NCBI RefSeq assembly: GCF_023230885.1 | Contig: NZ_JALNWM010000029.1 | Span: 1 to 20,551 of the forward strand | Source of the DNA: Desulfocurvus sp. | GTDB taxonomy: Bacteria; Desulfobacterota; Desulfovibrionia; Desulfovibrionales; Desulfovibrionaceae | Length of the DNA stretch: 20,551 bases | Reading direction: 5' to 3' | Shown here: positions 1 through 7,541 of the stretch, one piece after another | How the letters are laid out: every line of letters starts with the position of its first letter | How positions within the stretch are numbered: position 1 is the stretch's first letter | Position numbers and translations under genes: made by a program | Notes under the pieces: generated by a model | What the model saw: only the letters and a program-made list of their open reading frames with translations | Database searches by the model: none | Told to the model about the DNA's origin: nothing

Positions 1-972
1 CCCCCCCGCAAAACCACGCTGCTGCACAGGCTCCCCAGGGATCTGCCGGGCCTTTTGGCCGTGGTGCTGCTGGCCCTGCTGCTGGCCGTGCCGCTCATGA
101 GCTGCGGCGACAACGAGCCCGTGCGTCATGTGGACCTGACCAAGCGCGAGCCCATCACCTTCCACCAGCGCCAGGAGGAGGTCACCTACGCCTACGCCCC
201 GCAGTACTCCCACGCCACCTCCTACCAGCGCCACCACCTGCTGGTGGAATACCTGGCCGAGGTAACGGGGCTCAGGATGCGCCAGGTCTTCCCCGACACC
301 TTCGGGGAGCACATGAACATGGTCGAGCAGGGGCTCATCGACATCTCCTTCTCCAACCCGTTCATCTACATCAAGATGGCCGAGCGCCAGGGCGCCTGGG
401 CCTTCGCCCGCGCCGTGGAGCCCGGGGGCCGCAACTTCCGCGGCCAGATCATCACCCGCGCCGACAACCCGAGGATCAAAAGCCTCCAGGACGTGCGCGG
501 CGAGCGCTGGCTGGCCGTGGACCCGTCCAGCGCCGGGGGCTACCTCTACCCCCTGGGCCACTTCATCGAAAACGGCATCCACAAGGAGGACTTCGCGGAA
601 ATCGCCTTCGCCCCCGGCCCCGGCGGCAAGCAGGAGAAGGTCGTGCTGGGCGTCTATTCCGGCAAGTACGGCGTGGGCTCCATCCGCGAGGGCACCCTGG
701 ACATCGTGGCCAACACCATCGACCTGTCGCAGATCCGCGTGCTGGACGTGTCGCGCTGGTATCCGGGCTGGGTCTACGCCGCGCGCAAGGGCCTGGAGCC
801 CGACATCGTGCGCAAGATCCGCGACGCCATGATCGCCCTGGACATCAGCCAGCCCTCTCACCGGCCCATCCTGGAGAACGCCGGGCTCACGGCCATCATC
901 CCCTCCCAGGACGGCGACTTCGACCCCGTGCGCCGCCTGGCCGAGACCGTGGGCGAGGAGCTGCTGCGGTGA
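1..972 (+). CDS. PhnD-like periplasmic substrate-binding lipoprotein, 5' end outside window
   Basis: Probable lipid-anchored binding protein of the PhnD/phosphate-phosphonate-type family, the kind that captures an anion or small ligand in the periplasm. The frame is open from base 1. The residues before the hydrophobic stretch carry Arg and Lys and look like a signal-peptide n-region, and no ATG or GTG lies between base 1 and the TTG at 55, so the true start is probably upstream of the window. The lipobox LMSC places the lipidated Cys at about base 103. Family-like stretches follow: a YAPQYS opening strand, a GLIDISFSNPF segment typical of the ligand-binding lobe, a SLQDVRGERWLAVDP strand, and a SSAGGYLYPL loop. 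Its stop overlaps the start of the sensor kinase by 4 bp (GTGA), so it is translationally coupled to it. I infer that it serves as a ligand-sensing partner of that kinase rather than of an ABC transporter, because no permease or ATPase gene is next to it. The ligand is unknown. Confidence 0.85.
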   Translation, partial: PPRKTTLLHRLPRDLPGLLAVVLLALLLAVPLMSCGDNEPVRHVDLTKREPITFHQRQEEVTYAYAPQYSHATSYQRHHLLVEYLAEVTGLRMRQVFPDTFGEHMNMVEQGLIDISFSNPFIYIKMAERQGAWAFARAVEPGGRNFRGQIITRADNPRIKSLQDVRGERWLAVDPSSAGGYLYPLGHFIENGIHKEDFAEIAFAPGPGGKQEKVVLGVYSGKYGVGSIREGTLDIVANTIDLSQIRVLDVSRWYPGWVYAARKGLEPDIVRKIRDAMIALDISQPSHRPILENAGLTAIIPSQDGDFDPVRRLAETVGEELLR

Positions 973-3119
973 CCCGGCCCCCCCGCCTTCTCGACCGCCT
1001 GAAATTCCAGGACAAGATCAACCTGGGTACGGCGATCATCGTCATCTTCTTCGGCGTGCTGGTGTCCATCGGCGTGTCGCGCGTCAGCGTGGACGCCATC
1101 ATCGAGGAGAACCGCGACCGCGGCACGAGCATGGCCAAGAACCTGGCCCTGCGCGCCCTGGACCCCATGCTCGGCCAGGACTTCCTGCGCCTGAAGACCC
1201 TGGTGGACGAGGTGGCGGGGCTGTCGCCCTACATCGCCTACGCCTTTGTGCAGGACCGCCAGGGCGACGTGGTGGTCCACTCCTTCAAGACCGATTTTCC
1301 CGTGGAGCTGCGCGAGGCCAACGCCGCGCGCGGGCGCGAGGTGCGCGTACAGCTGCTCGACGCGGGGTCCATGCGCATCTACGACTTCGCCGCCCCGGTG
1401 ATCATCGGCACCGACAGCTTCGGCACCGTGCGCCTGGGCATCAGCCAGGTGCGCGTGCAAAGCGCCAAGAGCCAGATCATGGTCACCATCTTCGGCATCA
1501 CCGCCGCCGTGGCCGTGGCGGCCATCCTGCTGTCGACCCTCTTCGCCCGGGGCATCACCCGCCGCCTGGACATCCTGCGCGAGAGCGCCGAGGAGGTGGT
1601 GCGCGGCAACCTCGACGTGCAGACCGCCCCGCCCCTGTCGCGCGACTGCTGGGAGGTCATGAACTGCTCCAACCAGGACTGCCCGGCCTACCGCGACGAC
1701 CGCCACCGCTGCTGGTTCCTGGCGGGCACCCTGTGCCCGCACTGCGCCGACGTGGCCCTGCCCGAAAAACTCAGGACCTGCCGGTCCTGCAAGGTTTTCA
1801 TGGAGAACCAGGGCGACGAGATCCAGGCCCTGGCCGAGACCTTCGACATCATGGCCCTGACGCTCAACGCCTACATCGACGAGCTCAAGCAGACCCACAG
1901 CGACCTCGAACGCCAGCGCCAGCTCATGCAGACCATCCTCGACGTGACCCCCGACCTGGTATCCCTCCAGGACGCCGAGCTGCGCTACATCGCCGTGAAC
2001 AAGGCATTTTGCACCTATTTCCACCGCAACGAGAAGGACATCCTCGGGCGCACGGACTTCGACCTGTTCGGCGAGGGCCAGGCCGACGCCAACTATCACG
2101 AGGACCGCCAGATCCTCATGAGCGGGGTGCCGCTGTCCAAGCAGATCCTCACCGGGCGCAAGGGCGACAAGCGCTGGTTCCACATCCTCAAGGTGCCCGT
2201 GCGCAGCGGCGAACGGATCATCGGCCTGCTGCTCACCGCCCGCGACATCACCGTCATCAAGCAGTACCAGGAACGGCTCATCCACTCCCAGAAGATGCAC
2301 GACCTGGGCAAGATGGCCGGCGGCGTGGCCCACGAGATCAACACCCCCCTGGGCATCATCCTGGGCTACGCCCAGCTCCTGCTCGAGGACGCCGCCCCCG
2401 ACGGCCAGCTGCACAAGGACCTGAAGACCATCGAGCGCCAGACCAAGGTCTGCCGCCGCATCGTGGCCGACCTGCTCGGCTTCTCGCGCAGCGCCCAGAG
2501 CGCCATGGAGCCCATGGACCTGAACACCTCCATCCAGGAGGTGGTGGACCTGGTGGCCCAGATCTTCCGCCAGGAGCGCGTGGTCGTGGAGACGGACTTC
2601 GACCCCACCGTGCCGCCCATTGTGGGCGACGCCGCGCGGCTCAAGCAGGTCTGGATGAACCTGCTCTCCAACGCCTTCGACGCCATCGGCTCCGACGGGC
2701 ACATCCAGGTGGGCACCAAGCTGTGCAGCCACCGCCGCCGGGTGGTGGTCTCCGTGGCCGACACCGGCGCGGGCATCGCCGGGGGCGACCTGCCCCAGGT
2801 CTTCGACCCCTTTTTCACCACCAAGCCCGTGGGCGAGGGCACGGGGCTCGGGCTGTCCGTGTCCTTCGGCATCGTGGCCGACCACGGCGGGAAGATTTCG
2901 GTGACCAGCCCGGCGCCCGTGGAGTATCTGGACACGGGCGGCGACAAGAACGAGACAAAACCTCCCGGACCCGGTACGGTATTTTTTGTCGAGCTGCCCC
3001 TGACCAAGGAGGGCCTGCCCGACGAGGAATGCCCCGAGGTCGCCGTGATCCGGGGCGAGCTGCCCACGGCGGCGCCGTCCCCGGAGGTTCGAGAACCGCA
3101 AGGAGCCCAAGGAGACTGA
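969..3119 (+). CDS. Membrane sensor histidine kinase with two-CW cysteine module and PAS domain
   Basis: Predicted inner-membrane sensor kinase of 716 residues with a GTG start overlapping the previous stop. Order of parts: first membrane helix about 18-38, a periplasmic sensor segment about 40-165, second membrane helix about 168-194, a HAMP-like linker about 195-220, a cysteine-rich module 227-274 (CWEVMNC, then C238, CW at 248-249, C256, C259, C271, C274), a PAS domain about 315-435, and the kinase core. The phosphoacceptor is H455 in the motif GGVAHEINTP. The ATPase domain has the N box around N564 and N568, DTGAG at 598-602, FDPFFTTK, and GTGLGLS at 624-630. All catalytic motifs look intact. 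The CW...CW cysteine module resembles the two-CW domain seen in Desulfobacterota signalling proteins and could bind a metal or sense redox state; that is inference. The probable partner is the receiver gene directly downstream, with a PhnD-like lipoprotein upstream as a possible ligand-binding input. Confidence 0.93.
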   Translation: MTRPPRLLDRLKFQDKINLGTAIIVIFFGVLVSIGVSRVSVDAIIEENRDRGTSMAKNLALRALDPMLGQDFLRLKTLVDEVAGLSPYIAYAFVQDRQGDVVVHSFKTDFPVELREANAARGREVRVQLLDAGSMRIYDFAAPVIIGTDSFGTVRLGISQVRVQSAKSQIMVTIFGITAAVAVAAILLSTLFARGITRRLDILRESAEEVVRGNLDVQTAPPLSRDCWEVMNCSNQDCPAYRDDRHRCWFLAGTLCPHCADVALPEKLRTCRSCKVFMENQGDEIQALAETFDIMALTLNAYIDELKQTHSDLERQRQLMQTILDVTPDLVSLQDAELRYIAVNKAFCTYFHRNEKDILGRTDFDLFGEGQADANYHEDRQILMSGVPLSKQILTGRKGDKRWFHILKVPVRSGERIIGLLLTARDITVIKQYQERLIHSQKMHDLGKMAGGVAHEINTPLGIILGYAQLLLEDAAPDGQLHKDLKTIERQTKVCRRIVADLLGFSRSAQSAMEPMDLNTSIQEVVDLVAQIFRQERVVVETDFDPTVPPIVGDAARLKQVWMNLLSNAFDAIGSDGHIQVGTKLCSHRRRVVVSVADTGAGIAGGDLPQVFDPFFTTKPVGEGTGLGLSVSFGIVADHGGKISVTSPAPVEYLDTGGDKNETKPPGPGTVFFVELPLTKEGLPDEECPEVAVIRGELPTAAPSPEVREPQGAQGD

Positions 3120-3120
3120 C

Positions 3121-3480
3121 ATGGCCGCGATCATAGTGCTCGACGACGTGATGGACGCCGGGGCGCTCATCAAACGCATCCTGGAACGCAAGGGCCACAG
3201 CGTGGACGCCTTCACCGAGGAGGAGGAGGCCCTGGCCCACGCCAAGGCCCACGCCCCGGACCTGGCCATCCTGGACATCAAGCTGAAGAAGATGACCGGC
3301 GTGGAGGTGCTCGAGGAGCTGAAGAAGGTCTCCCCCGGCACGCGGGTGATCATGCTCACCGGCTACCCGACCATCGAGACGGCCCGCCAGTGCCAGCGCC
3401 TGGGCGCCACGGACTACTGCGTCAAGCCCATCGACAAGGACGAGCTGGAAGACAAGGTGGAGAAGGTTCTCAACAGCTAG
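3121..3480 (+). CDS. Receiver-only response regulator
   Basis: Stand-alone CheY-like receiver domain of 119 residues with no output domain. The acidic pocket is D8 and D9, the predicted phosphorylated residue is D52 in LAILDIKL, the switch Thr is T80 in MLTGYP, and the conserved Lys is K102 in VKPID. It starts one base after the stop of the histidine kinase, with GGAG just upstream, so the two are almost certainly co-translated and a cognate pair. Without a DNA-binding or enzymatic output domain it must act by protein contact or as a phosphorelay intermediate. The following genes encode an ATP-binding phosphotransfer-like protein and a phosphatase, which are plausible targets by context only. 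Confidence 0.93.
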   Translation: MAAIIVLDDVMDAGALIKRILERKGHSVDAFTEEEEALAHAKAHAPDLAILDIKLKKMTGVEVLEELKKVSPGTRVIMLTGYPTIETARQCQRLGATDYCVKPIDKDELEDKVEKVLNS

Positions 3481-3507
3481 CACCCCCGGCAAGGAGCCCC
3501 GCGCCAC

Positions 3508-5997
3508 ATGGACTTCAAGGAGCTGTTCAAGCACTGGACCTATCAGGTCTTCGCGCCGGGCACCGTCCTGCGGCGCAAGTACGAGTCGTTCAAGAACCTG
3601 CTTGAGATCGACCGCGCCTGCCTGGAGCGCATCGCCGAGCTGGAGGACCTCCACTACGGCGGCTCGCCCGTGGACTGGGCCCGCGTCAACCAGCTCGTGC
3701 GCGAGCTGCTCTCGCAGTCCGACTTCCTGGTGCGCGAGCTGCTGGCCATGAGCCCGGGCAACTACCTGGACCTGCCCGACTACCGCAACAAGATCGCCTT
3801 CTACCTGACCATGGCCTCCGAGCCGCAGGAGTTCGAGTTCGCCCCGCCCTTCGCCATGAGCTACGAGGAGTCGCTGGGGCGCCCGGCCTGCGCCGGGGGC
3901 AAGGCCCACAACCTGGCCCAGGTCGCGGCCCTGGCCGAGCTGCCCGTGCCCGAGGGCTTCGTCATCACCTGCCGGGCCTTCCATTACTTCATCGAATACA
4001 ACGAGCTGCGCCCGCGCATCGACACCCTGCTGGCCAAGGTCAACCTCGACGCCCCGGGCTTTGTGGGCGACATCTGCGAGGAGATCCAGCGTTTGGTCCT
4101 GGCTGGCGAGGTGCCCCCGGCGGTGGAGCAGGAATACCGCCACCGGGCCATGCTGCTGGCCGGGGCGCGCGGGGGGCGGGTCCGCCTGGCCCTGCGCTCC
4201 AGCGCGCGCGGCGAGGACTCCGAGGCATCTTTCGCCGGGCAGTACGAGTCCGTGCTCGGGGTTTCCCTCTCGGACATCACCCCGGCCTACAAGAAGGTCC
4301 TGGCCAGCAAATACAGCGCCAAGGCCGTGACCTACCGCATCCGCTACGGCCTGCCCGACTCGCAGACGCCCATGGCCGTGCTGGTCACGGAGATGATCGA
4401 CCCCGCGGCCAGCGGCGTGGTCTACACCCGCGACCCCGCCGACCACGGCGGCGACACCCTGGCCGTGTACGCCGTGCCCGGCATGGGCCGCGCCCTGGTG
4501 GACGGCAGCGCCTCGCCGGAGGTGGTCACCGTTTCGCGCGGGGAAAGCCCCGAGGTCGTGGGCCATGCCCGGGGCGGCGGCGCGCCGCAGGTGGTCTGCG
4601 GCGACACGCCCGAGGGCGGCCCCTGCCTGCCCGAGGCCCACGCCCTGTCCCTGGCGCGGGTGGGCCTGCGCCTGGAGCGGCTGTTCGGCGCCCCGCAGGA
4701 CATCGAATGGTGCATGGACCACAGCGGCACGCTGTACATCCTCCAGGCCCGGCCCCTGGGCCTGGAGGAGCCGGACGCCCAGGACGCCGCCCCCCAGGGC
4801 CCGATTCCCGACGAGCCGCTGCTGCGCGGCCTCCCGGCCAGCCCGGGGGTGGGCATGGGCCCGGTGTGCAAGCCGCACCGCGTCACGGACCTGGACGAGG
4901 TGGCCAACGGCTGCGTGCTGGTGGCCGAAACCCTCTCCCCGGCCTATGTGAGCGTTCTGGAGCGCCTGGCCGCGGTCATCACGGACACCGGCTCCAAGGC
5001 CAGCCACTTCGCCTCCGTGGCCCGCGAGTTCGGGCTGCCCGTGGTCGTCGACGCCAAGTTCGCCACCCGCTCCCTGCCCGAGGGCGGGGTGGTCACCGTG
5101 GACGCGACCCACGGGCTGGTCTACGCCGGCGCCGTGGCGGCCCTCAAGGACCGCGCCGGGCGGCCCCGGCCCCAGCGCGACACGCCCTTTCGCCGGAGCA
5201 TGGCCGAGGTCATGCGCCACATCGCGCCCCTGAACCTGACCGACCCCGGCGACGAGAGCTTCGCCCCCAGCGGCTGCCGGACCATCCACGACATCGTGCG
5301 CTTCTGCCACGAGCGCGGCGTGGGCGAGATGTTCTCCCTGGTGGGCAAGGGCGGGCGCGGCCTGGCCCAGGCCAAGCTGCTGGAAACGCCGCTGCCCGTG
5401 GTGCTGCACATCCTCGACCTGGGCGGCGGCCTGACCCCGGCGGCGGCGGAGGAGAAGACCGTCGACCCCTGCCACTTCGCCAGCGGCGGGCTCATCGCCC
5501 TGTGGGAGGGGCTGAACCATCCCGACGTGCAATGGGACGGCAGCCTGCTGTCCTTCGACTGGGAGCGCTTCGACCAGATGTCGGGCGGCGTGTTCAGCCT
5601 CAAATCCAAGATCCTGTCCAGCTATGTGGTGGTTGCCCGCGAGTATCTGCATCTGCTCATGCGCTTTGGCTACCACTTCGCGGTGGTCGACTCGGTGTGC
5701 GGCGAGCACCCCGAGGGCAACTATGTGAACTTCCGCTTCAAGGGCGGGGGGGCGGGCGTGGGCCAGCGGCTGCTGCGCCTGGACTTCGTGAAGAAGGTCC
5801 TGGCCAGCGCGGGCTTCCGGGTCAAGGTCACCGGCGACATGCTCGACGCGCGCCTGGACCGCGCCCCGGCGCCCAAGATCGAGCTGACCCTGACCATGGT
5901 CGGCACCCTGCTCGGGCGCACCCGGCTCATGGACATGGCCCTCACCGGCGACGAGCAGGTCCAGGAGCTGGTGGAACAATTCCTGGAGTCCCTGTAG
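3508..5997 (+). CDS. PEP synthase-like protein (PPDK N-domain plus phosphohistidine domain), no TIM barrel
   Basis: 829 residues related to the first two domains of phosphoenolpyruvate synthase and pyruvate phosphate dikinase. Residues 1-115 form a predicted helical extension. Residues about 120-415 are the ATP-grasp PPDK N-domain, with GGKAHNLAQ at 130-138, RSSARGEDSEASFAGQY at 230-246, and the closing ILQARPL. Residues about 440-545 are the swivelling PEP-utiliser domain, with the phosphoacceptor His at H500 in the motif TGSKASHFASVAREFGLP. In the known families a C-terminal TIM barrel then binds PEP or pyruvate. Here residues 550-829 show no barrel motif I recognise, but contain LNLTDPG, SGCRTIHDIVRFCHE and VNFRFKGG. 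The protein can therefore be expected to bind ATP and phosphorylate its own His, but the acceptor is unknown. AGGAG precedes the ATG with good spacing. It lies between a response regulator and a phosphatase. Calling it ppsA would overstate the evidence. Confidence 0.85.
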   Translation: MDFKELFKHWTYQVFAPGTVLRRKYESFKNLLEIDRACLERIAELEDLHYGGSPVDWARVNQLVRELLSQSDFLVRELLAMSPGNYLDLPDYRNKIAFYLTMASEPQEFEFAPPFAMSYEESLGRPACAGGKAHNLAQVAALAELPVPEGFVITCRAFHYFIEYNELRPRIDTLLAKVNLDAPGFVGDICEEIQRLVLAGEVPPAVEQEYRHRAMLLAGARGGRVRLALRSSARGEDSEASFAGQYESVLGVSLSDITPAYKKVLASKYSAKAVTYRIRYGLPDSQTPMAVLVTEMIDPAASGVVYTRDPADHGGDTLAVYAVPGMGRALVDGSASPEVVTVSRGESPEVVGHARGGGAPQVVCGDTPEGGPCLPEAHALSLARVGLRLERLFGAPQDIEWCMDHSGTLYILQARPLGLEEPDAQDAAPQGPIPDEPLLRGLPASPGVGMGPVCKPHRVTDLDEVANGCVLVAETLSPAYVSVLERLAAVITDTGSKASHFASVAREFGLPVVVDAKFATRSLPEGGVVTVDATHGLVYAGAVAALKDRAGRPRPQRDTPFRRSMAEVMRHIAPLNLTDPGDESFAPSGCRTIHDIVRFCHERGVGEMFSLVGKGGRGLAQAKLLETPLPVVLHILDLGGGLTPAAAEEKTVDPCHFASGGLIALWEGLNHPDVQWDGSLLSFDWERFDQMSGGVFSLKSKILSSYVVVAREYLHLLMRFGYHFAVVDSVCGEHPEGNYVNFRFKGGGAGVGQRLLRLDFVKKVLASAGFRVKVTGDMLDARLDRAPAPKIELTLTMVGTLLGRTRLMDMALTGDEQVQELVEQFLESL

Positions 5998-6003
5998 GCC
6001 GCC

Positions 6004-7101
6004 ATGTCCTTCGCGTCCGGCTACGCCGTCGACTGGGTCACCGAGGGCCTCGCCGTGGGCGGGGCGCCCATGTCCTACGAGGCCCTGGCCGCCCTGCGCG
6101 CCCAGGGGGTGGACTGCATCCTGAACCTGTGCGACGAGTTCTGCGACCTGCACTGGATCGAGGCCGACCAGGGCTTCGAGGTCTACTACCTGCCCATCCC
6201 CGACGAGCAGGCGCCGGACCTGGCCGAGCTGGAAAAGGCCCTGGACTGGCTGGACGAGGCCATCTACCTGGGCAAGCGTGTGCTCATCCACTGCCGTCAC
6301 GGCATCGGCCGCACGGGCACGGTGCTCAACGCCTACCTGCTGCGCAAGGGCCTGGGGCACAAGCTGGCCGGGCGCACCCTGCGGCCCCTGCGGGCCAAGC
6401 CGCAGAACTTCTCCCAGTGGCGCTTCGTGCGCCGCTACGGCAAGCAGGCCGGGCGGCTGTCCGTGCGCGAACCCAGCCTGGAGTCGCGCAACCTGGTGGA
6501 CCTGTACCCCTTTTTCGCCGACTACGAGCGCGCCGTGGAAGACGTGGACGTGCTCCTGGGCGACGGGGCGCGGCCCTCGGCCCTGTGCGGGCGCGACCAC
6601 GACCGCTGCTGCCGCGACCTTGTGACCATGCCGCTCATCGAGGCCGTGTACCTGAACCACGCCGTGGCCATGACCCTGTCGCGGGCCGACCGCGAGGGCG
6701 TGATCCTGCGCGCGGTGGAAGCCCTGCGCGCCCTGCGCCGCCTGGGTTACGACCCCCAGGACCCCGCCACGCGAACCCCCGCGCTGGCGGAGGCCGCCCG
6801 CGAGGCCGGGGTGCTCTGCCCGCTGTCCGAAATGGGCGAATGCCTGATCTTCGACAGCCGGCCCCTGGCCTGCCGCCTGGCGGACCTCGCCCCCCGGGAC
6901 CGCGCCCACCAGGCCGTGTCCGTGCACCTGCCCGGGGCCATGAAGAGCATCAGCGCCAACCTGTTCTTCGCCTACACCTCGCAGTTCCCCAAGGGGCCGC
7001 CCATGATCTTCACCCTGCCCGAGGTGGTCTCGGGCAAGTTCGTGCAGAGTTTCTTCTACTCGCTGATGCGCCTGGGCGAAGCCGACCCCGGCGCCGACTG
7101 A
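6004..7101 (+). CDS. Dual-specificity phosphatase fused to YkgJ-like cysteine cluster
   Basis: 365 residues with two recognisable parts. The N-terminal part (about 8-150) is a dual-specificity/tyrosine phosphatase: the P-loop is IHCRHGIGRTG with nucleophile C97 and Arg R103, and D67 in LPIPDEQ is a good candidate general acid. The C-terminal part (about 190-300) has cysteines at 195, 202, 203, 272, 280 and 290 in a CGRDHDRCC ... CPLSEMGECLIFDSRPLACR arrangement. This matches the pattern of the YkgJ-type zinc or iron-sulfur cluster family, where the final segment usually reads RP..CR. The gene starts 6 bp after the PEP synthase-like gene, so they are likely translated together. An appealing reading is removal of phosphate from a protein or small molecule modified by its neighbours, but the substrate cannot be told from the sequence. 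Both phosphatase catalytic residues appear intact. Confidence 0.83.
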   Translation: MSFASGYAVDWVTEGLAVGGAPMSYEALAALRAQGVDCILNLCDEFCDLHWIEADQGFEVYYLPIPDEQAPDLAELEKALDWLDEAIYLGKRVLIHCRHGIGRTGTVLNAYLLRKGLGHKLAGRTLRPLRAKPQNFSQWRFVRRYGKQAGRLSVREPSLESRNLVDLYPFFADYERAVEDVDVLLGDGARPSALCGRDHDRCCRDLVTMPLIEAVYLNHAVAMTLSRADREGVILRAVEALRALRRLGYDPQDPATRTPALAEAAREAGVLCPLSEMGECLIFDSRPLACRLADLAPRDRAHQAVSVHLPGAMKSISANLFFAYTSQFPKGPPMIFTLPEVVSGKFVQSFFYSLMRLGEADPGAD

Positions 7102-7114
7102 AGGAGGACAGCCG

Positions 7115-7522
7115 ATGATCGCACGCATCCCCGGCCAGACCGCCCTGGCGGCCCTGCTGCTCGCCGCGGCCCTGGCCTGGCTCCCGGCCCCGGCCCGGGC
7201 CCAGGGTCCGGACCTCGCCGGCGGCTACGCCATCACCGGGACCGACCCCGACGGCGGCGCGGCCTACCACGGCAGCGCGGAGCTGACGCGCCAGGGCGCG
7301 GCCTACCTGTTCGAGGCGGAAATCGGCGGGGAGAGCTTCTCCGGCCTGGGCCTGCACGACCCCGAGACCGGGGTGCTGGCTCTGTCCTTCCTGGACGGCG
7401 GCGGCCCCGGGGGCCTGGGCGTGACCCTGCTGCGCGTGCAGGGCTCGACCCTGCGCGGCCAGTGGATCTCGCGCGCGCAGCCCGGGGCCAGCCCGGGCGT
7501 CGAGGTCTGGACCCGGCGCTGA
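7115..7522 (+). CDS. Small exported protein of unknown function
   Basis: 135 residues with a clear Sec signal peptide: a basic start, a hydrophobic core at about 9-24, and a probable cleavage after APARA (about residue 29). The mature part of about 106 residues is rich in Gly, with alternating hydrophobic strands such as GGYAITGTDPDG, GSAELTRQG and GGESFSGLGL, suggesting a small beta-rich periplasmic domain. There is a strong AAGGAGG ribosome site whose first A is the last base of the previous stop codon, so it belongs to the same operon as the signalling genes upstream. It ends 18 bp before a convergent gene. I do not recognise a named family, and a role as a periplasmic accessory or sensor partner is only a guess from context. 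Confidence 0.75.
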   Translation: MIARIPGQTALAALLLAAALAWLPAPARAQGPDLAGGYAITGTDPDGGAAYHGSAELTRQGAAYLFEAEIGGESFSGLGLHDPETGVLALSFLDGGGPGGLGVTLLRVQGSTLRGQWISRAQPGASPGVEVWTRR

Positions 7523-7525
7523 CCC

Positions 7526-7541
7526 GGGCCGGGCACGGCCC
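7526..7541. terminator. Short GC hairpin between convergent genes
   Basis: A 6-bp perfect stem (GGGCCG with CGGCCC, loop GGCA) fills the 18-bp gap between the exported-protein gene and the convergent LUD-domain gene. There is no T-run on either strand, so it is at best a weak or factor-assisted bidirectional terminator. Confidence 0.35.

Noticed and set aside
3508..5997. Assigning ppsA (PEP synthase) to this gene
   Set aside because: The PEP/pyruvate-binding barrel motifs are not seen, so catalysis of that reaction is not supported.
2815..7128. Very long - strand open frame (1437 codons) opposite the signalling operon
   Set aside because: It is a shadow of the + strand genes, rich in His, Gly, Ala and Val, without any domain; the + strand genes have clear motifs, ribosome sites and stops.
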